Below, piece by piece: positions 17,282 through 26,673 of a DNA stretch of 64,000 bases. A program made the position numbers and the translations under genes. Every line of letters starts with the position of its first letter. Position 1 is the first letter of the stretch. The notes beneath the pieces were generated by a model. It did not search any database, was not told the origin of the DNA, and saw nothing but the letters and a program-made list of their open reading frames with translations. The stretch lies in the NCBI GenBank assembly GCA_903834135.1, contig CAILHZ010000016.1, forward strand, positions 521,001 to 585,000, written 5' to 3'. The DNA comes from an uncultured Opitutia bacterium. GTDB lineage: Bacteria; Verrucomicrobiota; Verrucomicrobiia; Opitutales; Opitutaceae.

Positions 17282-18340
17282 ATGAATCCCACCTTAGATC
17301 TTTACAGCCTGCTTCGTGATGAACTCTCGCAGCTGTTTATTTCTTGGGAGTTTAGCCCTGTTCATGCTGCACGCGTTTGGCGTTACCTGTATTGGGAATG
17401 TATCGATTCTTTAGATGGAATGCAGGATTTACCTCCTCGTGTTTTACGTAAACTCAAAGAGGAAGCTTTCTTAGGCTCTTTACCTACAGCATTGGAAACG
17501 CGTTCAAGTGACGGCTTCACGCGTAAATATTTACTTAATCTTCCAGAAGATAGAAAAATTGAGACAGTACTCATGCGCTATACGGGGCGCGTAACTGCAT
17601 GTATAAGCAGTCAAGCAGGCTGTGCTATGGGCTGCGTATTTTGTGCAACAGGCCAGATGGGTTTCTCGCGGCATTTAACAACTGGAGAAATTGTGGCCCA
17701 GGCTGTTCATGTACAACGCATCTTAAGAACCCAACCAGGAGAGCACGGCGATTCACAACGCCTGCGTAATATTGTTTTAATGGGTATGGGTGAGCCACTT
17801 CACAATTATGATGCTGTTATAAAGGCTATAGATATTTTTAGAGATTCCGCAGGTCTATCCCTCTCAGGTGATCGTATTACATTAAGCACGGTGGGAGTTG
17901 TTCCTGGAATTTTACGTTTAGCTAAAGAAAAAAAATTACTTCATCTAGCTGTATCACTACATGCAGCAACCCAGGAGGGGCGAGCCGCTCTAGTACCTGC
18001 TGCAAAAAAATGGCCCTTAAGTGAGTTAATGGCTGCGTGTCAGACTTACAGTGAAGCTACGGGTAAGCGCATTTTTTATGAATGGACACTAATCGAGGGA
18101 AAAAATGATTCCGAAGAAGATGCACGTGCCGTTGGTAGGCTATTGGGTAAAATGCCTGCGCAGGTTAATCTTATCCCTTTAAACCCAACACAAGGCTATG
18201 CCGGAACCGCGTCGAGAAGTGAATCAGCTCGTCGCTTTCAAAATATTTTAGCTGATGAATTTTCTATTCCTAGTACTGTAAGACAACGTAGAGGAATTGA
18301 TATAGCTGCGGGTTGCGGACAACTCGCCGTAAACGCTTAA
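17282..18340 (+). CDS. rlmN: Dual-specificity RNA methyltransferase RlmN
   Basis: 352 residues. The radical SAM motif CAMGCVFC (C114, C118, C121) is followed by ATGQMGFSRHLTTGEIVAQ; ISTVGVVPGI-like LSTVGVVPGIL and the end RRGIDIAAGCGQL contain the second catalytic Cys region. RlmN methylates C2 of A2503 in 23S rRNA and A37 in some tRNAs, by a ping-pong mechanism through a methyl-Cys. ATG 17282 has no Shine-Dalgarno sequence. The stop overlaps the convergent 449-residue gene by four bases. Confidence 0.96.
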   Translation: MNPTLDLYSLLRDELSQLFISWEFSPVHAARVWRYLYWECIDSLDGMQDLPPRVLRKLKEEAFLGSLPTALETRSSDGFTRKYLLNLPEDRKIETVLMRYTGRVTACISSQAGCAMGCVFCATGQMGFSRHLTTGEIVAQAVHVQRILRTQPGEHGDSQRLRNIVLMGMGEPLHNYDAVIKAIDIFRDSAGLSLSGDRITLSTVGVVPGILRLAKEKKLLHLAVSLHAATQEGRAALVPAAKKWPLSELMAACQTYSEATGKRIFYEWTLIEGKNDSEEDARAVGRLLGKMPAQVNLIPLNPTQGYAGTASRSESARRFQNILADEFSIPSTVRQRRGIDIAAGCGQLAVNA

Positions 18341-19686
18341 GTCTGTTTTGCTTCGCTTACTAAAGTAGAATTAAAAAATTTAACGTTTTGCTTTGAAATA
18401 TCTAAAGATAATTGCTGACAGCGTTTTTCGAAATTTATCCACCCCAGTGATGCTGCCTCAGATTCACTTGTAAGTGTTATCATTGCTTTACCTAAAGCAT
18501 CCAGTGCGGGAAGTTTATCTAAAGCTAGTAATTTCTTTTCTGCTAAAAATAAATTAAGTGCTGCCCCAAGACTGTCCAACCAAAGCCGAGGCTTATCAGT
18601 TTGCGTGAGTGCCAAACCTATAGGACTACATTCCATATAGGTGCATAATGTTTGCCTTAGTTTATTTAACTCTTCGTTAGCTGTTGCTGGATTCCACCGT
18701 GCTATAAATTGCTTTCTTTCCCTGTATTTTTTAATTTCCCATACTTTAAGTGTCAGTTCGTAATCCCCAGCACGATGTTTTAATATTCCTGTAACTGCAT
18801 AATCTACATGATCACTGTTTGATTCATTCATCTGTCTAAGTTGTTCAGTAGACCATTCCGCATCAAAGATCATTGGATTTCTTGATCCATCAGCAAATTC
18901 CATAAACGCAATTGCTGTAATAGGAGTGTATGCAGATGAAGATAAAAATCCCTCTGATAACCAAAGTGGAATGGCTTTCGAAAGTTTAGCTAGATCGTCT
19001 TCTGGCTTATTCATTTCTTGCATCACATCAAAATAGGCGCCCGGTAACGCTAGTTGTGTGAATGCAATACGCCGCGTTGGGCCTAATTTAGCTGGTAATA
19101 TTTTTGCCTCAAGTGCTTCTAATCCATAAAACCATATAGGCTTGCTGATTGTAACTATGGCTACCTTAAGTGGGCCATGTTCACTTTGTGCGTCTGCTTG
19201 AACTGGTGCTGGAGCAAAAGCTGTATCACCTCCCAGCATAATCTCTGAGATAGCATTTGAAAATCCGTATAAACGCTCTTCGAGATCTGGCCTGTTTAAA
19301 GAAAACAATAGATCTAAAATATGCTGTGCTGCCTCAGCGTTACGAACTGCGATATAAGCCTGTAACACGTTTATTCCTGTGGCAGGACCGTGCCGAGTAG
19401 CATCATATTTTGGTGCTACAAGTTCTATCACCTTATCGACATTACCAGTTGACCCTAAGTCGCCAGAAATAGTAACTAACACGTCAGCTCTATCACCCGA
19501 TGAATGTAAAACTTCTTCGTATATGGTAATTGCTGCAGGTAAATCCTTATGATCTAGTTTTTCACGTGCCTCGCGTAAGCGCGTTATTATGGGAGACTGA
19601 GCTAGAGTTTGCGGTATCAAAGCCTCTGTTACCGCCGCGGGTTTTGCTGGTTCACTTTTTTTAGATAAACGGTCGAATATTCCCAT
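18337..19686 (-). CDS. Uncharacterised 449-residue TPR-like cytoplasmic protein
   Basis: 449 residues; I do not recognise the family. After a basic-Pro start (GIFDRLSKKSEPAKPAAV), residues about 30-160 look helical and repeat-like (AREKLDHKDLPAAITIYEEVL), compatible with TPR. The centre (residues 175-330) holds beta-like VAIVTISKPIWFYGLEAL and ALPGAYFDVMQEM stretches, and the C-terminus is helical with charged surfaces. No signal peptide or membrane helix is seen. It ends with a four-base overlap to rlmN. The next gene upstream, at 19742, is a DUF2127-like membrane protein 55 bases away. Confidence 0.7.
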   Translation of the reverse strand: MGIFDRLSKKSEPAKPAAVTEALIPQTLAQSPIITRLREAREKLDHKDLPAAITIYEEVLHSSGDRADVLVTISGDLGSTGNVDKVIELVAPKYDATRHGPATGINVLQAYIAVRNAEAAQHILDLLFSLNRPDLEERLYGFSNAISEIMLGGDTAFAPAPVQADAQSEHGPLKVAIVTISKPIWFYGLEALEAKILPAKLGPTRRIAFTQLALPGAYFDVMQEMNKPEDDLAKLSKAIPLWLSEGFLSSSAYTPITAIAFMEFADGSRNPMIFDAEWSTEQLRQMNESNSDHVDYAVTGILKHRAGDYELTLKVWEIKKYRERKQFIARWNPATANEELNKLRQTLCTYMECSPIGLALTQTDKPRLWLDSLGAALNLFLAEKKLLALDKLPALDALGKAMITLTSESEAASLGWINFEKRCQQLSLDISKQNVKFFNSTLVSEAKQT

Positions 19687-19741
19687 AACTTAAAAAATGC
19701 CTGGTTTTGGTTCTATGCGAGAGTCTTTTTTAAATTTAACC

Positions 19742-20239
19742 TTATTTAAAGGCTTTTTGCTTTCGGATAACACGAACAACGAAGGCAACAATCATGATAT
19801 TTCCGATCAATAAAAACCAGGCAGTCAAATTGGGGTGCTTATAGACAAGCCGTATTTCCCAGGGAATAAGTATTCCAGTGCCTATAATAACTAAATATTT
19901 TGCCCAAAAATAGTTAAACCATAAACCAATACTTTCCACATATAAAAAACCTGCGTAGACAAGGATCCCGTATCCGGCTGTTTGAATTGTAGAGGTTTCT
20001 AAGCCAGATAATTTTATTATCATCCACTGAAATATTTTGTTATCGGGATTAATCCTCAACTGATGTGCCAAACTTATCACTGAACTTTCGGCATGATAGT
20101 CTACACCTTTTATAAAACTGTACCAAAGAAAGGTAAGTATAATGGCTTTGGTAAATCGGTAGACTGCAATAAGGCGTAAGCCTACCAAATCTGTTTTGGA
20201 AGATGGCTTAGGATCTACTATTTGGCCCGAGTTGATCAC
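19742..20239 (-). CDS. DUF2127-family membrane protein
   Basis: 165 residues with about four membrane helices (roughly 24-42, 86-105, 112-125 and 138-155). LIAVYRFTKAIILTFLW near the start, AGYGILVYAGFLYVESIGLW in the middle and LVIIGTGILIPWEIRLVYKHPN match the DUF2127 pattern, a small integral membrane family of unknown role. An ATG start is at 20237-20239. The 106-base gap upstream is AT-rich and probably contains its promoter. Confidence 0.75.
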   Translation of the reverse strand: MINSGQIVDPKPSSKTDLVGLRLIAVYRFTKAIILTFLWYSFIKGVDYHAESSVISLAHQLRINPDNKIFQWMIIKLSGLETSTIQTAGYGILVYAGFLYVESIGLWFNYFWAKYLVIIGTGILIPWEIRLVYKHPNLTAWFLLIGNIMIVAFVVRVIRKQKAFK

Positions 20240-20345
20240 TAATAAACACTGATTACTTTACAGCCTAACTGCAAAGAATACCTTCGTTGATTTTGAATTA
20301 TTCTATAATCTTTAATTTTAGAGGAATTAAAAATATCCGCGTTTC

Positions 20346-21221
20346 TTAAGTAGTTAATTCTAACCAATGCCCGTTGGGGTCTTTTACCCTAAAGACCTCA
20401 GTTCCATCCTCTGCCAAAGCAGTATTATTTTCATAGCCAAACTTTTCGGCATTATCTTTAAGTATCTTGAGATGAGTCAGGTCACCTATTTGAATTCGGT
20501 AAGATACAAGGCCCCGAGACTGCTTTGGAAACGGTTCTGCTTCTGACCATACATTTGTAGCAATATGATGATGATATTCACCGGCAGATAAAAATCGTGC
20601 GCCAGTCATTGCGTACATAATTTTCATTCCTAAGAAATTATGATAAAACTTTTCCGCAATATCTATATCCCCAACATGTAAATGAATATGTCCAATATCA
20701 GCACCTTCTGGTGCTGTCGCTGGAGGTATTCCTGGTGTAGCATTAGAAAGTAAATTTTCTATGTTAAGCGCTTTACTATTAATAAGCTGTACTTTTCCGT
20801 CTCGTGTTGGCCACTGCTCAATCGGGCGATCAGCATAAATCTCTACACCGTTTCCCTCTGGATCACTAAAATAAACAGCTTCACTAAAAATGTGATCTGA
20901 CGCTCCTTCGAATGGATATTTTTTAATAGCAACCCGTTTAATCGCATCTGCTAAATCACGTCTAGATGGAAAGCGAAATGCTGTATGATATAATCCCACT
21001 GCATGTTCGGGTTTATCGATTGCATTTGCATCTTCTAAGAGCACCAATTGAACCGGCCCAATTCCCGAAGCAGACATGAATACTGAAGATTCTGTTTTCT
21101 TAACAGTTCTCCATCCTACAATGTCGCGGTAAAAAGGTGCCGTTATGGCAAGACTCCTTACCTTCAAGCAAACCTGCGAGGGATGACTTGTTGGCGGTAA
21201 GGTTGTATGTTTGAAGATCAC
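20346..21221 (-). CDS. Two-domain VOC dioxygenase-like protein (CatE-like)
   Basis: 291 residues, two vicinal-oxygen-chelate modules. Module 1: CLKVRSLAITAPFYRDIVGW, VGLYHTAFRFPSR and FSDPEGNGVEIYADRP. Module 2: IGHIHLHVGDIDIAEKFYHNFLGM, HHHIATNVWSE and VKDPNGHWLELTT. His, His and Glu ligands for a divalent metal are visible in module 2. The layout and length resemble Bacillus CatE-type catechol 2,3-dioxygenase; glyoxalase-like functions are possible. Start is GTG 21219-21221. A terminator hairpin for the upstream nitroreductase lies just in front of its start. Confidence 0.82.
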   Translation of the reverse strand: MIFKHTTLPPTSHPSQVCLKVRSLAITAPFYRDIVGWRTVKKTESSVFMSASGIGPVQLVLLEDANAIDKPEHAVGLYHTAFRFPSRRDLADAIKRVAIKKYPFEGASDHIFSEAVYFSDPEGNGVEIYADRPIEQWPTRDGKVQLINSKALNIENLLSNATPGIPPATAPEGADIGHIHLHVGDIDIAEKFYHNFLGMKIMYAMTGARFLSAGEYHHHIATNVWSEAEPFPKQSRGLVSYRIQIGDLTHLKILKDNAEKFGYENNTALAEDGTEVFRVKDPNGHWLELTT

Positions 21222-21227
21222 AAAATA

Positions 21228-21272
21228 AAAAGCTTCAGCCTTTAGTATTACTAAGGCTGAAGCTTTTTTTTA
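21228..21272 (-). terminator. Terminator after the nitroreductase gene
   Basis: AAAAGCTTCAGCCTT pairs with its complement AAGGCTGAAGCTTTT across the loop TAGTATTACT, with T-runs on both sides. On the minus strand it ends the nitroreductase transcript just before the VOC gene begins. Confidence 0.88.
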
Positions 21273-21280
21273 AAATTATC

Positions 21281-21934
21281 TTATAGGTGAACGATAATTT
21301 GCTCTTTAGGTAAACGCACCTTAGGTAGTTTTGCGTAGCCGTCTGTTTGTGCTCTATAGCCAATTGCTGCAACTACAGTTGCCGCTAGACCTTTGTGTGC
21401 TAAATTTAAAGTTGCATCATAGGCTGCTGGTGAAAACCCTTCAATTGGGCAAACATCTATGTTTAACATTGCTGCGCTAGCCATTAATTGACCTAGGGCG
21501 ATATAGGCTTGTTTAGCAGCCCATGTACGACGTGCGGCGTCATCCATGCCCTTAATAATACTACCGATCATCATACCGCGGTAGCCCTCAAGTGCTTCGG
21601 CTGGTACTCCACGCTTCTCGGAAATTAATTTAATAAAAGCATTAACATCTGCTTCTGTTACATTTGTTTTAATTGAAAAAACAACCAGGTGTGAAGCATC
21701 GGCTACTTGGCGCTGATTATAAGAAGCTGCTACCAGTTTCTCTTTTACTGCAGAATCATTTACAACAACTGCTGCGATGGGCTGGAGACCAAAGCTAGAA
21801 GGTGTTAAAATAATTGATTCTTCTAAAGCAGCCCAATCCTGAGGACTTATTTTGCGTGCAGGATCAAATTGTTTGGTCGCGTAGCGCCAGTTTAAGTTAC
21901 CGATTAATTGTTCACGTGTTATAGCGTGGCTCAT
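21281..21934 (-). CDS. Nitroreductase-family NAD(P)H oxidoreductase
   Basis: 217 residues. FMN-contacting WRYATKQFDPARKIS near the N-terminus, then TPSSFGLQPIAAVVV, AYIALGQLMASAAMLNIDVCPIEGF and the end IGYRAQTDGYAKLPKVRLPKEQII are typical of the NfsB/DrgA/YdgI group. These flavoproteins reduce nitroaromatics or quinones in vitro; the physiological substrate is unknown. ATG 21932-21934 has no Shine-Dalgarno sequence. The transcript ends at the hairpin 21228-21272. The 264 bases upstream, to the divergent tRNA, are AT-rich and hold no convincing gene. Confidence 0.88.
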   Translation of the reverse strand: MSHAITREQLIGNLNWRYATKQFDPARKISPQDWAALEESIILTPSSFGLQPIAAVVVNDSAVKEKLVAASYNQRQVADASHLVVFSIKTNVTEADVNAFIKLISEKRGVPAEALEGYRGMMIGSIIKGMDDAARRTWAAKQAYIALGQLMASAAMLNIDVCPIEGFSPAAYDATLNLAHKGLAATVVAAIGYRAQTDGYAKLPKVRLPKEQIIVHL

Positions 21935-22198
21935 AGATGTATTGTTTTATTCAGTTAGAAATAGAAAGGAGTGTATAAATAACGTTAGCTTTAGCCTTAA
22001 ATCAAACAGCTGTTGCATAGGTTGTATAGGTTAAATGTTATAAGTTGTTTATTAAAAACCATATATGGGATATTTTAAGTCGATATTTTCTTGCAGCAAT
22101 GGATTTAATATATTCTGTTTTTATAGATAGAACGGCTTGTCGCGCAGCAATAGACAGTCCACTCTGTACTCTTTGATAGGATTTAGTCCTTTCTTTTC

Positions 22199-22274
<76 letters not shown>

Positions 22275-22394
22275 TTTATAGTCAAAGTTCTGTAATAGAA
22301 TTTGATCTAAGTGAATATATACAGAAAGAAATGTTTGTTTTTAAATCCTGTCTACGGATTTGTATATCTGTTCCAAAAACACCTGTGTCTGTAA

Positions 22395-22940
22395 TTATTT
22401 CTTATTCAATGCCTGCTCGATTGCCTCAGTAAGCTCTTTTGATTCGGGAGTAATTGATGAATCATACCGCATAATCATTTTACCGTCACGACCGATTAAA
22501 AATTTGTTGAAGTTCCATGTTATATCACCAGCAAAAACTGAGGACTTACCTGCAAGCAAAGTATACAACGGGTGACGGTTAGTTCCATTCACTTCAATTT
22601 TATCGAATAATGGAAATTTAACATTAAACTTAGAAGAACAAAATGCTTTAATCTCTTCGTTTGTCCCAGGTTCTTGTTCACCAAATTGATTGCATGGAAA
22701 ACCAAGCACTACAAAGCCTTGGCTCTTATACTTCTCGTAAATACTTTCCAAGCCATCGTACTGCGGTGTATAGCCACATTGAGAGGCTACGTTTACAACT
22801 AAAATAACTTTATTTTTGTATTCATCTAGTTTAACCGTTTTCGCGTCTATTGTTTTAACTGAAATGTCGTAAATAGACTCAGCGTGCGCAGAAATTCCAA
22901 GGCTCATAATAATTAATAATAATATCTGTTTCATGTTCAT
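22395..22940 (-). CDS. Glutathione peroxidase-family protein, exported
   Basis: 181 residues. An N-terminal signal peptide (residues 1-20, MNMKQILLLIIMSLGISAHA) precedes the thioredoxin-like GPx fold. Peroxidatic Cys55 lies in NVASQCGYTPQYDGL; VVLGFPCNQFGEQEPGTNEEI holds the conserved Gln and the likely resolving Cys; ITWNFNKFLI holds Trp and Asn of the catalytic tetrad. It has Cys rather than selenocysteine, so it probably works as a thioredoxin-dependent peroxidase in the periplasm. It starts two bases after the stop of the amidohydrolase gene. Confidence 0.92.
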   Translation of the reverse strand: MNMKQILLLIIMSLGISAHAESIYDISVKTIDAKTVKLDEYKNKVILVVNVASQCGYTPQYDGLESIYEKYKSQGFVVLGFPCNQFGEQEPGTNEEIKAFCSSKFNVKFPLFDKIEVNGTNRHPLYTLLAGKSSVFAGDITWNFNKFLIGRDGKMIMRYDSSITPESKELTEAIEQALNKK

Positions 22941-22942
22941 TG

Positions 22943-24304
22943 TTATTTTGTTTTACCGAGTAAATCGAGTGCTGCAGCAGTCATTGCTTGTACACCAGTT
23001 TTAATAGTGAGTTCAGGAAGTGGTGCAAACTTACTGGAATGCAAGCTCGGCAATGCCTTCCCTGTTTTAAGGCTTTCTGCATACAGTTGAGGGTCTACCG
23101 CACCCAACCAAAATAAACACGTTGGTACGTGCTCTGCGGTTCTTCCGAATTGTCCGAAGTCTTCGGCTGCCATAACAGGCCCTTCTGTTTTAACCGCCTC
23201 TTTTCCTAACCAGTTTTCAACAGAACTTCTTACTCTACGATTTAATGAAGGTTCATTGTATGTCGATATAGCTCTTTCTTCGGTTACAACTTCTACTGTA
23301 GGAAGTAAGTTGTCTGGTAGTCCTGCAGAAATACCCTGCCCTTTTGCGATTCTCTCTATTGCTGAAATTAAGTGGTCCCGTGTTTCTTGAACATATGATC
23401 TTACCGTTAGTCTCATTTCAACAGAATCGGGAATAACATTAGGTTTATTTCCTCCATGAATCATTCCTACTGTAACGACTGCAGGATCTCCTGGTCTTAC
23501 CTCTCTACTCACAATTGATTGTAAGGCTAAGACTATTTCTGAAGCAAGTACGACTGGATCTTTAGTCATATGCGGATATGCCCCATGACCACCTATACCA
23601 TGTACAGTTATAATCACTGTGTCTGAATTTGCTAAAGCATAACCATCAACAAAGGCCACTTTACCTGCTGGAATCCCAGCATGGTCATGAAGAGCGATTG
23701 CATAATCTGGTTTAGGAAATTTTTGAAATATCCCTGCTAAGATCATCGCACGTGCACCAATTACACGTTCTTCTGCGGGCTGTCCGATTAAAATTAGTGT
23801 TCCTCGCCATGAATCTTTTATAGATGACATAGTTCTTCCCGTTTCTGCTAAAACACTCATGTGAATATCGTGACCACATGCATGCATAACTGGTTGGTCT
23901 TTGCCTGAAAGATCCGTGACATGGATCTTACTCGCATAAGACAGACCTGTTGCTTCTTGTACAGGTAAGCCGTCCATATCGGCGCGTATAAGCAGTGTAG
24001 GACCTGGTCCATTCTTCAATACAGCAACAACACCAAATCCACCAAATTTTTCTGTTACTTCAAAACCTGTTGCGCGTAAATCAGCCGCTAATTTAGCAGA
24101 TGTGTTTTTCTCCATTAATGAAAGCTCGGGATGCGTGTGTAGTTCTTTATAAAACACATCAAGAGCAGGATAATCCGAATCGAGCTTCGAGGTGACACGC
24201 TGTTGAACCTCACTGTTTTGAGCGTATGCGTTTATTGTATTTAAACATACTACCCCAAACAACATCGCCTTAACAAATAACTCCCGAGATTTCATTTGTT
24301 TCAT
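22943..24304 (-). CDS. M20D amidohydrolase (hippurate hydrolase/aminoacylase type), exported
   Basis: 453 residues with a signal peptide over about the first 28 (VKAMLFGVVCLNTINAYAQ). Landmarks: LHTHPELSLMEKNTSAKLA, RADMDGLPVQEATGL, metal-binding MHACGHDIHMSVL, QPAEERVIGARAM, GHGAYPHMTKDPV and AAEDFGQF. These belong to the M20D group that hydrolyses N-acyl amino acids, with a periplasmic location predicted here. It is the first gene of a two-gene unit with glutathione peroxidase, two bases apart. Confidence 0.88.
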   Translation of the reverse strand: MKQMKSRELFVKAMLFGVVCLNTINAYAQNSEVQQRVTSKLDSDYPALDVFYKELHTHPELSLMEKNTSAKLAADLRATGFEVTEKFGGFGVVAVLKNGPGPTLLIRADMDGLPVQEATGLSYASKIHVTDLSGKDQPVMHACGHDIHMSVLAETGRTMSSIKDSWRGTLILIGQPAEERVIGARAMILAGIFQKFPKPDYAIALHDHAGIPAGKVAFVDGYALANSDTVIITVHGIGGHGAYPHMTKDPVVLASEIVLALQSIVSREVRPGDPAVVTVGMIHGGNKPNVIPDSVEMRLTVRSYVQETRDHLISAIERIAKGQGISAGLPDNLLPTVEVVTEERAISTYNEPSLNRRVRSSVENWLGKEAVKTEGPVMAAEDFGQFGRTAEHVPTCLFWLGAVDPQLYAESLKTGKALPSLHSSKFAPLPELTIKTGVQAMTAAALDLLGKTK

Positions 24305-24370
24305 TTGCCCAGAATGTATTTCGGCAAAATCAACGCAAGGCCAAGCCTTAATCTTAAGCTTTTCAAAGGC

Positions 24371-24946
24371 TTACCTAGCCAAGAGCTGTTTTTGCTCTTC
24401 TGCTGTAAGTTCCTGCCATGCACCCGGTTTTAGTTTATAGGTACTTAATTCTAACTTACCTATTCGGCTTCGATACAAGCGAAGTGTGGGATGTCCTACT
24501 GCTGCAGTCATGCGTCTTACTTGCCTATTTTTCCCCTCGGTGAGTGTAAGTGCTATCCATGTATCAGGAATCGATTTCCTCACCCGTATAGGTGGATTGC
24601 GTGGTGGAAGAGAAGGAGCGGGATCAATAAGCCACACGTTACATGGTTTTGTTACATGGTCCCCTATTTTGACTCCATTTCTAAGTAATTCTAAGGCTGT
24701 TTGCTCTGGAATGCCTTCGATTTGAACCCAGTACTGCCTAGGGTGTCCTCGTGTTGGATCAAGCAACTCTGTTACTAGATCATGATTGTCTGATAAAATA
24801 AGCATTCCCTCTGAATCAGCATCAAGTCGACCTGCTGAATAAACACCTTTGGGGAGTCCATATAAAGCTAGGGTTTTCCAATCTGAACCTTTTTCAGGAG
24901 TAAATTGGGATAAAACACCATAAGGCTTATTAAAAATTATAGTCAT
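24371..24946 (-). CDS. rluE: RluE-type 23S rRNA pseudouridine synthase
   Basis: 191 residues, without an S4 domain, as for RluE. FNKPYGVLSQFT begins the fold; catalytic Asp42 is in AGRLDADSEGMLIL; EGKNRQVRRMTAAVGHPTLRLYRSRIG is the conserved C-terminal block. RluE converts one uridine of 23S rRNA (U2457 in E. coli) to pseudouridine. The ATG (24944-24946) follows the T-run of the htrA terminator by no spacer, which leaves almost no room for a promoter or leader. Confidence 0.87.
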   Translation of the reverse strand: MTIIFNKPYGVLSQFTPEKGSDWKTLALYGLPKGVYSAGRLDADSEGMLILSDNHDLVTELLDPTRGHPRQYWVQIEGIPEQTALELLRNGVKIGDHVTKPCNVWLIDPAPSLPPRNPPIRVRKSIPDTWIALTLTEGKNRQVRRMTAAVGHPTLRLYRSRIGKLELSTYKLKPGAWQELTAEEQKQLLAR

Positions 24947-24987
24947 GAAAAAGGGTCTTTAGTGATTTCTATCTCACTAAAGACCCT
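24947..24987 (-). terminator. Terminator after htrA, abutting the rluE start
   Basis: Arms 24952-24965 and 24974-24987 (AGGGTCTTTAGTGA with its complement) form a perfect 14-bp stem with an eight-base loop; on the minus strand a run of five T (24947-24951) follows. It ends the htrA message, and the next base begins the rluE start codon. Confidence 0.88.
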
Positions 24988-25021
24988 CTCTCAACTACCA
25001 TTATTTTAAATTCTTACTGTC

Positions 25022-26509
25022 TTACTTATCTTGAGGAGTTTCATCTACGACAACGAAGCGACTTGCTCCCTCACGCCAGTATCTAACAAGTACCTTAGGT
25101 CCCTTTATGCTTTCGCTGAGTTTCACTGCATCGTCGGCATTATCTACAGGATGTTTATCCAAATCTAAAATAACATCACCCTTAAGTAATCCTGCACGAG
25201 CAGATGCACTCGTAGGGTCTACATCAGTGACAAGCGCACCATTGATATTTGCTGGAACATTTAATTGATCTCTTAATTCTTTGGTCAACTCACCCACCGT
25301 TACACCATTTAAAACACCGTCATCATTAGCTCCGCCTGTTGCGTTTTTCCCCTGAGACTGCGGCATATTTGTTGCACGGTCTCCTAATGTGATCTTTGCC
25401 TTTAATGTTTTTCCTTCTCGCAAGTATTCAATGTTAACGTCCGTGCCTGGTGCAATTTGACTGATTGACATTCTAAGTTGAGCAGGATCATCCACAAGTT
25501 TGTTGTTTAGTTTTGTGATAACATCGCCACTTTTCAGCCCTGCTTTATCCGCAGGAGCTCCTGGAGTTGTTCCTCCAATTAATGCTCCACGCGTCGTACC
25601 AAATTGTTCTGCCAAATCTGGTTTTAACTCTTGCAGGGAAACTCCCATAAAACCACGTGCCACTTTTCCGTGTGCAACTAATTGTTCTACAACAGATTTT
25701 ACTAAATTTATTGGGATGGCAAAACCAACACCATTAGAGCCGCCACCATTACTCATAATCGCTGTATTAATACCAATCACTCGTCCTTTTAAATCTACAA
25801 GAGCACCACCCGAATTACCTGGATTAATAGATGCATCTGTTTGGATAAAATCCTCGAATGCTTCGATATTAAGATTGTTACGTCCAAGTGCACTGACAAT
25901 ACCGTGAGTCACTGTTAGTCCAATACCAAACGGATTTCCTATTGCTAATACTGTGTCTCCTACTTGAACAACGTCACTGTCAGCTAATTTTGCTGGAGTT
26001 AAATCTTTAGCGTCTATTTTTAAAACAGCTAAATCTGCTTCAGCGTCTTTACCTACAAGTGTAGCTTTATATTCCTTTTCTGGTTTTCCGAATTTAATTT
26101 TAATGTCGTCGGCTCCGTTTACTACGTGATTATTCGTTATTATATAGCCATCTGCTGATACAATAATTCCTGAACCTAAACTCTCCTGGTGTTGGTCTTG
26201 AGGCATGCCTTGACCAGGTGCTCCAGGGATTCCAAAAAAATGTTTAAATATAGGATCATTTAAAGCAGGGTTTGCGTTAGCGTGTACCTTTTTGCTGGTT
26301 GCTATGTAAACAACGCTTTGAGACGCATTTTTTATGACTGTTGTGTAACTTGCCCTTAGGAGTGTGTCGGGATCTACTGGGTTTGAATCAGTAGCTAACT
26401 TAAGAGTCGCATGCGACTCTGACTTATCTTTAGCAAAAAGAGTACCGCCTGCAAAGGTACTCAACCCCATTGCAGCCAACAATATTCGTAAAATCAGTTT
26501 TGGATTCAT
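25022..26509 (-). CDS. degP: Periplasmic serine protease DegP/HtrA (Do family)
   Basis: 495 residues from ATG 26507-26509, which puts the signal peptide (residues 1-26, ILRILLAAMGLSTFAGGTLFA) at the start; an in-frame codon at 26533 would add eight residues. Catalytic triad: H128 (IITNNHVV), D159 (AEADLAVLKID) and S233 (GNSGGALVD). Two PDZ domains follow (about 285-375 and 395-490). It degrades or refolds damaged envelope proteins. It is monocistronic, ended by the hairpin 24952-24987, and divergent from glyS across a 164-base gap. Confidence 0.96.
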   Translation of the reverse strand: MNPKLILRILLAAMGLSTFAGGTLFAKDKSESHATLKLATDSNPVDPDTLLRASYTTVIKNASQSVVYIATSKKVHANANPALNDPIFKHFFGIPGAPGQGMPQDQHQESLGSGIIVSADGYIITNNHVVNGADDIKIKFGKPEKEYKATLVGKDAEADLAVLKIDAKDLTPAKLADSDVVQVGDTVLAIGNPFGIGLTVTHGIVSALGRNNLNIEAFEDFIQTDASINPGNSGGALVDLKGRVIGINTAIMSNGGGSNGVGFAIPINLVKSVVEQLVAHGKVARGFMGVSLQELKPDLAEQFGTTRGALIGGTTPGAPADKAGLKSGDVITKLNNKLVDDPAQLRMSISQIAPGTDVNIEYLREGKTLKAKITLGDRATNMPQSQGKNATGGANDDGVLNGVTVGELTKELRDQLNVPANINGALVTDVDPTSASARAGLLKGDVILDLDKHPVDNADDAVKLSESIKGPKVLVRYWREGASRFVVVDETPQDK

Positions 26510-26673
26510 AAAAAGGTGCGACACGGTTAACACGTTTAGGTTTCAGAACAAAACAAGGTTTATACTGCAATCATAAGGTAATTTATCTGCAATCCTTGAA
26601 TTATTGACCAATTAGCCCAAGGTCTGTTCAATCATATATTTAACACCGCAAGAAGCTTAACGTAACGACATCT

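Noticed and set aside
25500-25907. 135-codon plus-strand frame
   Set aside because: It is antisense to the conserved protease domain of degP, with no start context or recognisable fold.
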